A stretch of 64,000 nucleotides of DNA. Source: Mesorhabditis belari. Taxonomy: Eukaryota; Nematoda; Chromadorea; Rhabditida; Rhabditidae. Positions within the stretch are counted from its first letter, which is position 1; each line of letters begins with the position of its first letter. Of the stretch, positions 46,660 to 56,787 are shown piece after piece. The notes below the pieces were generated by a model that made no database searches, was not told the DNA's origin, and saw nothing but the letters and a program-made list of their open reading frames with translations. A program made the position numbers and the translations under genes. The stretch spans positions 124,501 to 188,500 of the forward strand of contig CAUEEP010000888.1 in the NCBI GenBank assembly GCA_958450365.1. Reading direction: 5' to 3'.

Positions 46660-47095
46660 CTTTTGAAAAAAACTAAACCATAACTTTTTCTAATAAGAAT
46701 TGAAGTTTTGTTGATTATAAGCCAAAATTTCAGACCGATCTGATGCACAGTTTTTAAGAAATGGGGGATGAATGTGCCAAAAGTCGATTTTTGACTACCA
46801 CTTAACGTAACGATGTTTGTAACACAAAAAAACTCGACTAGCATCCAGTTAAAACAGTTATTTTGTTAGTTAATAAATCAAGTTCAATAATAAAAATTAA
46901 AGATCGAAAAAGATGTGTCTGAGACTTGGGAATAGTATCCTCAAAAATACCTCATGTATTCTCTCTCATTCCTCAAGAACTGTGCATCAGATTGGGCTCA
47001 AGTTTTGGCATATAATCTAAAAAACTTCAATTGTTATTAGAAAAAATTTTGAGAAAAATTTATGATTTAGTTTTTTTCAAAAGTTCGTTCGAAGA
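46660..47095. repeat. Inverted repeat, arms about 110 bp
   Basis: AAAAAAACTAAACCATAA (about 46666) through GATGCACAGTTTTTAAG pairs with ACTGTGCATCAGATTGG (about 46979) through TATGATTTAGTTTTTTTC. The spacer of about 220 bp has no coding signal. This stretch between the small bZIP and the acyltransferase holds no gene that I can support. Confidence 0.55.
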
Positions 47096-47557
47096 CGCCT
47101 CCAGACTTCTCAACCAAATACAGAGTGGCGCACAATTACCCGCACCGCGCACTCAGTTTCTTTTGCATGTATTTTCTCAAATTTCAAAGCAATCTTCAAT
47201 ATATTTTTTTTTAATAGAACATTACATTCTAAAAAATAATTTTAAAAGTTGAAAATCAGACTTAAGAAGACGTGAAAAACAGGTGCCCAATTTTACACTT
47301 TCCAGACTTTCCTTAGGCCCGAGTACCCCTTTAACGCAATCGAATAGTATGTCACTCGGACTTTTGTGGGCATTAGACACGTATAATAACTCAGTCCGGT
47401 CTAGTCTAGCCAGTCTAACTCTAGACATGTATGTGACTAGCAGCTCAGTTTGGTTCAGCTGTTTAGTTGAGTGGACTGACTTGACTAGACTGAGAAAGCG
47501 GTGGGGCTAAACACAGACCAATTTGGTATATATTTATTATATGTGAAACACTTTATT

Positions 47558-47617
47558 CCCCGCCCATCCAGCAGGAAAAAGTCGCCGTTAGGCGATTTTT
47601 CCGGCTGGATGGTCGGG
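47558..47617. repeat. Strong 28 bp stem-loop
   Basis: CCCATCCAGCAGGAAAAAGT...GCC and GGCGATTTTTCCGGCTGGAT...GG pair over about 28 bp with two to three mismatches around a GTTA loop. The stem is much more GC-rich than its surroundings. No terminator or protein context explains it. It may be a small hairpin MITE or a transcribed hairpin. Confidence 0.6.
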
Positions 47618-47918
47618 GATGCGGGGATCACATTTGTACGGTCAGCTTCAGATTTGACTTTGAACATTAGCTTGATTAGCAAGCAGGCTTTAACTTTTGA
47701 TTAGTAAACAAGCAAAAAAAAGTCAAATTTCGTAAAAGCAACAATTTTTCCGGCTTTGTAGATTTTCTTTCGCAACGGAAACGCCCAGGGAGTCAAAAAG
47801 GCAAAGAGAGCTGACTTAGCATTGCGATCGCAAAAATATTGTTTAAAAAATCTTTTGAGAACCTTTTTTAATCTGCAACTTTAACTTAGCAAATAAGCTG
47901 GTTTGATAAAAACATTTA

Positions 47919-50900
47919 TTAACCAGATCTTCTATTCGAAACCCTAACATTGTTGATTCCATTTGTGATGGATTGTCGAAAAGGTTTCTCGATCATTTTT
48001 AGCCCAGCTTCGGTGAGATGACAAGTGTTATCGAAATAGACCAATTGCGTGTTTGGATCATAAACCAATGCACGATTTTGTTTGAAATCTGAAAAAGATT
48101 CCTATCAGTTGATAGAAATTTGCGACAAACCAATAAACGGCTCAGCAATATCAATTGGATAACATTTTGGGCACTTCTCGAAAATGATCCTCAATCGTTT
48201 ATACACCGGACTATTGTAAAATTCGACGATCTGACGATTTGTTTTTATTTAACTTCTAAAATTACTCACATCTATGTGCCGATTGAACTTTGACAAGTCT
48301 CTGCTGTTCTGCAATGCGTCGAGGAAACGATTGAGGAGAGATTGATCATTTCCGTGACACTCAAATGGTTGATGCGTCTGGATGAAGATTTTTTTCGTGA
48401 ACAAACTGAAAACAGAGGTGGCAACTAGGCATGAGAAAATTCCAACCCGAACCTATATCCACCTTCGTTTTCTTGGCCATCCCTTGGCCGATTGCTCTGA
48501 AACGGCAGAGAAAACGAAGGTGGAATTTGATTCGGCTTGGAATTTCCCGATGTCTAGTGGCAACAGGATTGGTGTCAATATCAATCTCAGTGTACTGTAG
48601 CGTCAGTACTACAAAGTGACAATAAATAACGAAAAAGAACTTTTTTATAAGTGCATGGATCTTGAAATTCGAATTCAAAATCTCACCTGATATTGCTAAT
48701 TCCTTTCCAATACTCATCGAGAACCAGGTCATTCGGTCCTTGAAATGGACTCAAATCACGGCGTTCCACCGGATCCCCCGCAGCTGACACAAATCTGGAA
48801 ACATAGGTCTAACTAGTCAGCTTTCAATACCACCTCGCAAGCAGAAACACATAATCTGGCTGTAGTTTCTCCAGAAAATCCATGAAAAATGGGATTTGTT
48901 CTAAAGTTTTTAATCAAACCACAAAATTACTATTAAAATTCGATCCTTCTTAATATTTCTTGCAAAACTTTATCAATAAAGAACAAATTTTGCACCTTGT
49001 ACTTCTTTCTGGAAGCCATGAAGTCCGAAAGTGTAAGCAACGTAGGGGAAAAGATGCATTTCAGCGACTTCTTCTCTTGTGAAATACTCCCGGACCAGCT
49101 AAAGGTTTTTTTTATTACTTGATGTGTGTTTTTTTGCACTCACATGAGCCTCTTGTGCAGCCCACGAATTGCCAATAATCGCAATCTTCAAATGACCTTT
49201 GTTTCCCTAAAAGGTGTCCTTGTTCCGTAGAAAATCGGATAAAATTTTCACTGCGTTATCAATACGACAAGTCAAATTTCAATGCAAGACAGCCACATTA
49301 TAAGCAATACAAACAAACATCGTAAACATAGTGTCCAAATGGGGGTTTCGGTTGTTTCATGAAGCCGTCCGCCACAAAATGTCCGCCCTCGATTTTGTAG
49401 GTTGAGTTGAGGAAGCGCTGATTCTCGGTGATCGCCGAGTTTCGCACTGAAAATTTGATTCTTTGCTAGGCTTATTTAGAGTCACTACAACACTCATGTG
49501 TTCAATTATTCCGTATACCGTATTCTCGCTAATAATATTGCACCCTGAGCGTCACCTAAATTACTCGAAATCTCAAACACCGCTTATCAGAACCTATCGA
49601 TGTGGAGTCGGAAAATGTAGCTGACGATGAGATCTTGTGGGTGGGGGGGGAGGGGGGGTTAGAGTTCCAAGTTCCAAGTAATAGTCACCAACTCAGCTTG
49701 GCTGGGGGCAATACTATTAAGGAGAATACGGTAATCTTGGTCTATTGTACTGACTACAGGGTGCACCATAATTGTCGCAACAAGGCATCACGCGCGTTCA
49801 AGAACAAGGACTCGTTGTTTTAAGCTTCATTTCTGGTTTTTTTTTGGTTTTTTTTATATTTGGAATATAGTTGAAACTTTTTCATATAAAATGTGTTGTT
49901 TTTTAGAATGGCTGGAAAATCTCCCATCGACAATCGATCATCTAATTGCACAAGTGAGGAATCTCGGCGCCGGAGATTCATAGAGCAGCTTAAAGTCGAC
50001 AGAAGTGTCATTTTCGCACTATTCAACGTTACGAAGCTTGGGAACAATTGCTGATGCATCAAGAAGCGGTAGACGCCCAACTGTCTTTGCAAAGACAAGC
50101 ATCAAGCGAGCGAGGGACCGAATTCGGAAGAAGCCAAACCAGTCGGCGAGGCAAATGGCAAAGAAGATGGCGATTTCAAGCACCTCATTGCATCGAATCC
50201 TCAAAAATAAGCTCAAACTTACTGCTTACATGAAAAACAAGGCTCAACTTCTTGAAAATGCCGCTAAAAACAAGGGAAAATTGGGAGCAGATGCAGAGTT
50301 CTGCCAAAACAACTTCCCCGACCTGATTTCTTTTTCTGAGTGGTCACTAGCTCTCCAGCCCTTAACCCAATGGATTTTTCAGTGTAGTCGGTTCTAGAAG
50401 CCAAAGCTTGTTCAAAGCCCCACAAAAACATTGAAAGCTTGAAGAAATCACTGTTGAAAGCGTGCAAAGAGCCTATTTGAATTCGATCCAGCCTATCTGG
50501 TCGCCAACGTTGACGCCTTCCCGAAACGCCTGCAAGCCTTTTTAAATGCTAATAGTGGCCGATTCGAATTTGATAGTTCATTTATAATTGTTAATGTACA
50601 ATAAATGTTATTCAGTTAAAAATTTGTCTTCTTTGCTCTTGTCTGCCTTAAAATCAAAACTTTATCTTGTTTCGCCAATTATGGCGCAGCATGTACAGTA
50701 CTTTTTATGATCGTAGTATTCATGCAACTTTTGAAATTCACAAACCACAATCCGGCCTCACCACCATCTCCCATTTCCATCCGATCAACAAACATAATGC
50801 AAAATATTTGAGAGTAACAATCAAAATATCGAATTTCCTCGCTCTAAGCATGGGTTTCTCGTAGAAATGATGGAAAAGAATACTGATGAGAAAAGTGATT

Positions 50901-53900
50901 AGCAGAGAAATCAAGGAAACTAAAATTTACCAATTCGCTTAGTTTTAGATTTTCTTACCGTAAATCTCTTGATCATAATATTGCTGAAAATATTGAAGAA
51001 AGCGAAGAACAGGGAAATGAACCAAGTACAGCGCGTAGGAGATGGTTGAAATGTAGTTGAGGTTGAAACGGGACCAGGAAATTGTACTGAACTCGATGCT
51101 TTAAATGCTTTTTGTGTACCTTGTGCTCTCAGTACCATAAAGGGTGGCTGAAAAGTTCTGTTCACATTACAAAAATTAACGTTACAGTAAGAAACTATGA
51201 AGAATACACAAAATGGACCCCAAATTTAGAAAATTCGAATTTTTTTTTGCTCCATATACAGGGTGGTCCATAAAAAAAGTGGCCCACTTTGCATGCTTGA
51301 AATTTTTTTTGCGCTGAGCTTTGATGGCACATCGTGGTGTCTGAATTGGTTTTGCCTCAGGGGCTACACATTGGCACAAAGTTGGTGTTTTTGAAAATGA
51401 TTCAGGGTGAAATAAAGAAGGTGAATTAAGAAGTCCCATTACATGTATCTCAATTCTGTCCAATCCAAATTCCAACCACGATTTACGGTGATTTTGGGCC
51501 TTCGACCATCGCATGACCTTATTCATGAAATTTTCAAAAACACCAACTTTGTGTCAATGTGTAGCCCCTGAGGCAAAACCAATTCTGACACCACGATGTG
51601 CCATCAAAACTCAGCGCAGCCGTTTCCGTTTGGGCTGCCGTTAGCATTGCCATTACTGATTTTACTGATCTATCAAAACTTTCGAATTCCTACAAAAGAC
51701 CCGTATTTTACCCAAGAGCCGAAGTTTTTATACCTTTTACAAGTTTTTTACATATCAATGGGGACCGAACTTTTAGCCACCAAGAAAGTCTTTTCGCTCT
51801 ACTCAAATTTTTCAACCAAAGCAGCTACCAAATTTTTGTATGGTTAAAATTGAAGAACAATATCTTAAATTAAAAACAGTGGCATAACATTTTATTTTGG
51901 CAAGTTTTGATGGAAGAAATGAGCTTCAGTACCGCGTCAGATTTGATGTTTTCCGAGTTCACGTTCTTGTGAACGTTCTTCAATTTATCAGAACACCATG
52001 CATTTCTTCAAAATTTCAAGTGAATTTTTATGATTATGCCCACTGTATTTTGTAAACAATTTCAAGTCGTCTAAAGGCCTTTTATTTCTTTTCGAATCAG
52101 CTTTTGATTCAAAATACTCACAAAAGTTATCTTTCCTTGAAATAAATTTTTCTACTTTATTACCTTGAATAAAAAGCCGTTTATTACATAACTTTTTATT
52201 AGAAAAAAAGTCATAAAAGACCGTTTTGATAGCTGGTGGTTCAGTTTAGAGATTCTGAAAAATCGCGAAAAGACTTCTTTGCCAACCTAATACAACTCTG
52301 GCACACTTAGCGTAGCAAGCTGGCATGTACAGTGTCAGCTTACTACACTTAAAAATTTCCATCAAACATTTCTATCTGATCTACTCACCAATTCGTGGAG
52401 AAAATGATGAATCCAGTGGACGAAATAGTAATCACAATTTGAAATAGACTTGGTGGAGTGATTTTGGAGAAAAATGGGAGAAAAATTGATAAAGTGATGA
52501 TGAGTGAGATGATCGAGAGAAGAGTGGAATGGAATTGAGTGAATGCTGAAAGTCTGTCTGTATTTGATGACACAGTACTAAAAGCACAGCACTTTTTGAG
52601 GTATTTGAATACCTTCACTGTATTTATCTCCAGCCTAATGACATAAAGGTATTCAGTTAAGGAGTATGATTCATTTAAATCGCTCACTTGTTCTATTCTT
52701 CATCGTAAACAATGAAGCAAGTCCTCCACAGAGAAACTCCCAAATTCTCCCAAATGGATGATAGAATGAAATGATTGGCGTTGAGTTGAATTGAAAGTAC
52801 AAAGAGATGAAAAGACAACAAAGGAGAATCATTTCACCAATTCTCAAATCTAAACGAATCCAAAGTTGAAAACTGAAAAAAAAACTCACCAGGCTTTATC
52901 CTTGAAATATAGTAAAGAACTGGGGCAATGAGGTAGAATTGCATTTCGACACCGAGAGACCACGTGTGAAGAAAAGGTAGTTTTTCCGTGTTCTGAACTG
53001 TTCACTTGTCTCAAAACTCGAAAATCCTATTTTCATTGTGAAAAGCTATCATATGCAAAACCCAAAGCCAATTCTATTCTCTTGGGACTTTTCTTGGGAC
53101 AAATGATTAAAATAAACTCTACAATAGGTTCTTTACAACTCAATCTTGAAAACCCACAAATTTCTAACACTAAATCTCATTTGGGAGCCATTTATAGAAC
53201 AAAAGAAGAATCCCTAGGTGAATGGAGGTGGCTGCGTAATCCCTCGTTGTCTGGCATACCTATCTGGTATAACACGCTTCCGTTTTCGGTGAGCGACGGA
53301 GCCAATTTTGCCGTTTTTGGTGCCACTATGCCCAATCTTTGGGATCAATTTTTGCCTTAAATTTAACTGTATTCTTGAACATTTCTTAGCGACACAGTGA
53401 ACATCAAAACCCGCTTTCTGAGTCTTAATTGGTTAAACAGTAGCTAAACTGAGAGAACAATGCGATCCAATGCGATAAGACATCAAATTTTTAAACTTGT
53501 TATTGCGTTATATTGACTCTTTTTAAAGTGTGTATTAATAAATTGTTCATAAAAACCTTTATATTGCTAAAAAAACATTCTAATCTTGTTTGCAAAAAAA
53601 AAGCAAAAATTTAGGTCGCAAGAGGATTCGAACCTGCGCTGAAACGTTTCGGAGGCGAGCACACTAACCGCTAGGCCGTCCGGTCATTTCTGGGAGCCGA
53701 GGGAAGGGTTATAACACCGAGTTACCGAGAATTTTTCGCGCTGCCAATTTTCAAACGTGTTTTTACACGGGTTAGCGTTGATTTTGAAACTGGACTTTGC
53801 TCAAAATTTTGCGTAGAATCCGGTGCACTAGGTCTCGTAGCTTAACTCGATACTAAGTTGAAACAGTTTTCTATTGAGACACTAAAGGTAGAAACTTGAC

Positions 53901-55416
53901 CCGAAAAGCTGACTCGCCAAAACCCGATAAAATCACATCGACGGTAAATTATTGATAAACTGATTAACTTTAATGATTCCTACATGAAAATTTATCAAAA
54001 ATTATCTTACTAAATCCTCTTTAGGTTTCAAATAAGTCGCATTTTAAATGATGTTACCTCAGAAAAATAGTCCCCCTCTGCTTTGAGCAACTCGAGATTC
54101 GAATAGAAAAAGACGGCTGCAAAATAGAAACGAAAATACTGTTTAGCCCAAACTGATGAGTAGACGAACATGATTGAAAAACCTGAAATTTCCAATATTT
54201 TTACAATTTTTCTTTTCAAACCTATTAAAAACATAATCAAATAATATAGCGGAACAATTCGTTTCACTCGTCGATAGTAAAACGAAAGAAAAACACGATC
54301 AAATCGATTACTTGCCGATTCTAGAATTCGAAACATCAAGAACCCGGATAGTACGAAAAATCTGAAATATTTGATGGTAACTTCTCGATTTTCTACTCAC
54401 ATATCAACTCCAATAAATCCCAATGGGAAAATAGAAGGCCAATGATGATACGCGAGAACGGCTAAAATTGCAAAAGCACGAAGAAGGGCCACATCTTCGC
54501 GAAATTCGCTCGCTAAAATATTCTCTGGTTGATTGACTGATTCATTCTATAGAAATTTACGAATAATGGCAAAAAGTGTGCCAGAACTTTTCCGATTGTC
54601 AAAAACGTTTCGGTCAGCCAAGACTACGATTATCGGACATTTGACACGCGCCCCGCCCCTTTTGCCATTGACAATCTAGCTTTGAGCCCAAATATCTTGG
54701 TGTTGGGTTGTCCAATTTAAAGATTCTTGATATTATTAGATGCGCCAAGCCTTTCTCTGTCGATTAGTACAAAAACTATTTCAATTGGACAGCCCAACAC
54801 CAAGATATTTAAGCTCAAATTTAGATTGCCAATGGCAAAAGGGGCGAGGCGCGTATCAAATGTCCAAAAAAAGGTTAGCGGATCAGTTTGGATTAGCCTT
54901 GCTTGTGATTGACTGTGTAGACTCGTTGACCCTATCAGCCGCTAAACAATTGTACAAGAATTTCAAGTACAAGAATTTTCATTGCCTGGTGCGAGTCACT
55001 TTCTAGCGTAATGAAAAAATGTTCGAAATACTTGGAACTTTTGAAAAACTCTGTTTCAACATTGAAATAAGTTTTAGACATGGATTGATTACCTTTATGA
55101 TGCAAATTACGTTCGAAAATCTAAACACTGACGATCTGGAGATTCTCTAGGAATCCAGGAATCAATTTGTAGACTGACCGATTAATACGCTTGATTAAAT
55201 GCAAAGGTTTTCAAAAATTTATAGAGTACAAGCCATAAACTAGTTTTTTTTAAACATTGTCACAAAATGACAACGAAACTGAAAATATTTTCGTTTTACT
55301 TTTTAATTTTGATCTTTTCTCTCACCTCCGGCTGATATTTGGTGCAATTTCTTGTCATCGTTCAATTCTTTTCCACTTTGCTCCTCCAAAAGACGATATT
55401 CTCGATTTAATTTCAT
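47919..55416 (-). CDS. O-acyltransferase with acyltransferase-3 and SGNH domains (oac class)
   Basis: Sixteen phase-consistent exons give about 698 residues: 55326-55416, 54401-54512, 54058-54361, 52890-52992, 52688-52849, 52389-52545, 50959-51086, 50746-50919, 49328-49446, 49144-49206, 48996-49098, 48834-48900, 48687-48794, 48270-48405, 48131-48230 and 47919-48088. The N-terminal half is the multi-pass acyltransferase-3 domain: LLRAFAILAVLAYHHWPSIF, FIGVD-IFFVLSGFL, YYRRVKRIVPLYYL, LHTWSLGVEMQFYL, ISYALYLVHFPV and FHHFYEKPML. The second half is an SGNH domain with IAIIGNSWA (block I) and YFDNTCHLTEAG carrying the expected Asp and His. Such proteins move acyl groups onto extracellular or lumenal substrates at membranes; the substrate is unknown. 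Introns 1, 6, 8 and 13 are enlarged by mobile elements, but the coding frame is intact. Confidence 0.88.
48425..48556. mobile_element. Hairpin MITE with 6 bp target duplication
   Basis: The ends CTAGGCATGAGAAAATTCCA and its partner (TTGGAATTTCCCGATGTCTAG) are flanked by TGGCAA on both sides. It lies in an acyltransferase intron, between the exons for NIR and LFTKKIF. It belongs to the same family as 34538-34710. Confidence 0.75.
49518..49741. mobile_element. Hairpin-ended MITE (CCGTATT...AATACGG family)
   Basis: Ends CCGTATTCTCGCTAATAATA and TACTATTAAGGAGAATACGG; the interior is shared with 17906-18123. A G-rich run (GGGTGGGGGGGG, near 49640) lies inside. It is in the acyltransferase intron 8, next to the Tc1-like relic. 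Confidence 0.75.
49757..50693 (+). mobile_element. Tc1/mariner-superfamily relic with intact ends
   Basis: Ends of about 28 bp (CAGGGTGCACCATAATTGTC and partner, with CCAATTATGGCGC at the right) are flanked by TA. The plus strand carries a paired helix-turn-helix part (SLGTIADASRSGRRPTVFAK; KPNQSARQMAKKMAISSTSL) from 50005. The middle, with the catalytic core, is missing, and a C-terminal piece (NPMDFSVWSVLEAKACSKPH) follows in another frame. The element is 937 bp and inactive. It sits in intron 8 of the acyltransferase gene. Confidence 0.85.
51250..51630. mobile_element. Foldback element fragment
   Basis: TTTGATGGCACATCGTGGTG through GGTGTTTTTGAAAATGA (51321-51413) is complementary to AATTTTCAAAAACACCA through CACCACGATGTGCCATCAAA (51530-51607). 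CAGGGTGGTCCATAAAAAAA, at the left, resembles a Tc1-type end; no clear right-hand partner is seen. It lies in intron 6 of the acyltransferase gene. Confidence 0.6.
51773..52290. mobile_element. Mariner-type MITE, about 518 bp
   Basis: TTAGCCACCAAGAAAGTCTT and AAGACTTCTTTGCCAACCTAA form the ends, with TA after the right one. It has no coding capacity and lies in intron 6 of the acyltransferase gene. Confidence 0.7.
53605..53690 (-). repeat. tRNA-like repeat
   Basis: On the minus strand, GACCGGACGGCCTAGCGGTT, then GTGTGCTCGCC, and CAGGTTCGAATCCTCTTGCG (perfect B box) give a tRNA layout of about 72 bp. The end stems GACCGGA and TGCGACC do not pair properly. I list it as tRNA-derived, though a tRNA search should test it. 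It lies in intron 3 of the acyltransferase gene. Confidence 0.5.
54635..54865. mobile_element. Palindromic MITE, third copy of the 16634-17092 family
   Basis: The complete ends are GGACATTTGACACGCGCC and GGCGCGTATCAAATGTCC; the interior has ATATCTTGGTGTTGGGTTGT and its complement. It lies in intron 1 of the acyltransferase gene. Confidence 0.8.
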
Positions 55417-55753
55417 GACCAACTTGAAGAAAAATTAGTTTTTAGCTGATTGATCAAAATATTGAGACGAACATTCGAAAAAGTTCTGGTTTTTTGCTGA
55501 ATTCTAGAATTTTTGGTACCCGCAAAGATCAATCAATCGAAAATTCCTTATCTTTGCTCTTTTTCGTGCTTTTTCCTATTGTTTAATTGGTGAAGCAAGC
55601 AGCCCAAAGATACAATTCAAACAAAAAATAAAGACTTGACTTGAAAACTAAATTTGGCTCTTTTGCCAACCCTGGAGAAATTTAGTAGATTGATCTCTGC
55701 ATTTTCTTGGGTCCACGCACCGAGCACGCAGAATAATATTTCTTTACACTTAC

Positions 55754-56250
55754 CTGTTTGGGCTTGAGAAGCGGCGAGGATGTTCTCGAAGACGTCCCTC
55801 ACTTGAAGGATCTGTCCGCCTAGCTTGGCTTTGAGCTTGGCCGTTGGGTAGATAGTGTCTGAAAGGGAAAAAATCGTTCAAAACATAGACGTTCATAAAA
55901 GCTCACGTTGCAACAACGCGTTGTTCATTCGACTGATATTGCTTACAATTTTTAGTTTGATCATCCTCTTCATTCCATTTTGGATTACTGGACTGCGTCG
56001 ATCAAGATGTGCCTAGCCTTTTGTTATTTGAACTTTTACAACAGCTAATTGCCATAACTTGCCCAAATAATCGTTCACTTATAAAAGATTAGACAGTTGA
56101 ATATAGTATAAAAAGAAACAAGAAAATTTCTGTGCACAAACCAGCATCAATCGGGTAGAAACACTCGGCCTGATCACCGGACTCGAATTCTGTGGGCAAT
56201 CCCCCAGCAACGGCTAGGATGGCAAAGAGGAACAGCACGAATTTAGCCAT
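55754..56250 (-). pseudogene. Truncated C-type lectin: signal peptide and start of domain 1 only
   Basis: Exon 56142-56250 encodes MAKFVLFLFAILAVAGGLP and ends with AECFYPIDA; exon 55754-55858 encodes DTIYPTAKLKAKLGGQILQV then RDVFENILAASQAQT. Both match exons 1-2 of the four lectins by sequence, phase and donor type (GTTTGT). No exon for the lectin core or a second domain follows before the acyltransferase start at 55416. Read-through would add about 40 residues without lectin features. Either it is a remnant or it makes a short secreted protein. Confidence 0.6.
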
Positions 56251-56327
56251 TGTTTGTTGCGGCCTTCAACCGACTTTCCTTGGAGGTGAATTCGTTTTTA
56301 AATCCAACTTTTTTGTTGTTTGGTTGG

Positions 56328-56428
56328 TGATAAGAAAGGGTAAAAGCCCTGGAAGCTAACCGAGCCAAAATGCTCGCTTTATCTCGTTTCCTGAATTGTG
56401 AATTTGTGATAAACCATTTATCATTTGA
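56328..56428. promoter_or_regulatory. GATA sites upstream of the truncated lectin
   Basis: TGATAAG at 56328-56334, about 80 bp before the start codon, and a TGATAA...TTATCA pair near 56407-56425. The promoter pattern of the complete lectins is thus kept here. Confidence 0.45.
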
Positions 56429-56464
56429 ATGGTGCTTTTTGAAGGGAAGTAATTTGAAGGGTCA

Positions 56465-56600
56465 TATACTGCGGCGGCGCCGTTTTTCCAAAAAGTCCCC
56501 AAACTTCAAAAGCGTTTTTCTCGAAAATTTTGTATTGGTTCAATAAAATTGAAAAACACGTGTCTCTTAAAATTTTGAGACAACGTTTTCAACGTTTGAG
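56465..56600. repeat. Inverted copy of part of the 28561-29004 element
   Basis: GCGGCGCCGTTTTTCCAAAA, followed by TTTTCTCGAAAA and AACACGTGTCTCTTA, is the reverse complement of the block near 28630-28730 with some changes. No ends are visible. Confidence 0.5.
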
Positions 56601-56787
56601 ACAACGATAATTTTAAGAAAAATTTCCTAGTAAGGATTGCTTTCGTATGTTGTGAACTCTATAAAATGTAAAGTCCGATTCAATCACCTCAATTTATTCA
56701 CAGACATTTTTTGAGATCACATAAACAATATATGCAATTTATTCAATTTATCAATTTACAATTTCAATTTACAACTTGACAACACAA

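Noticed and set aside
53605..53690. Functional tRNA gene on the minus strand
   Set aside because: A and B boxes are good, but the 5' and 3' acceptor strands do not pair and no clean anticodon arm forms. The same holds for the tRNA-like segments at 23632, 28772, 32278, 39330, 45333 and 61960.
54028..54339. Stand-alone 103-codon protein
   Set aside because: The frame is exon 3 of the O-acyltransferase; its start lies within FFVLSGFLM, which continues from exon 2 in phase.
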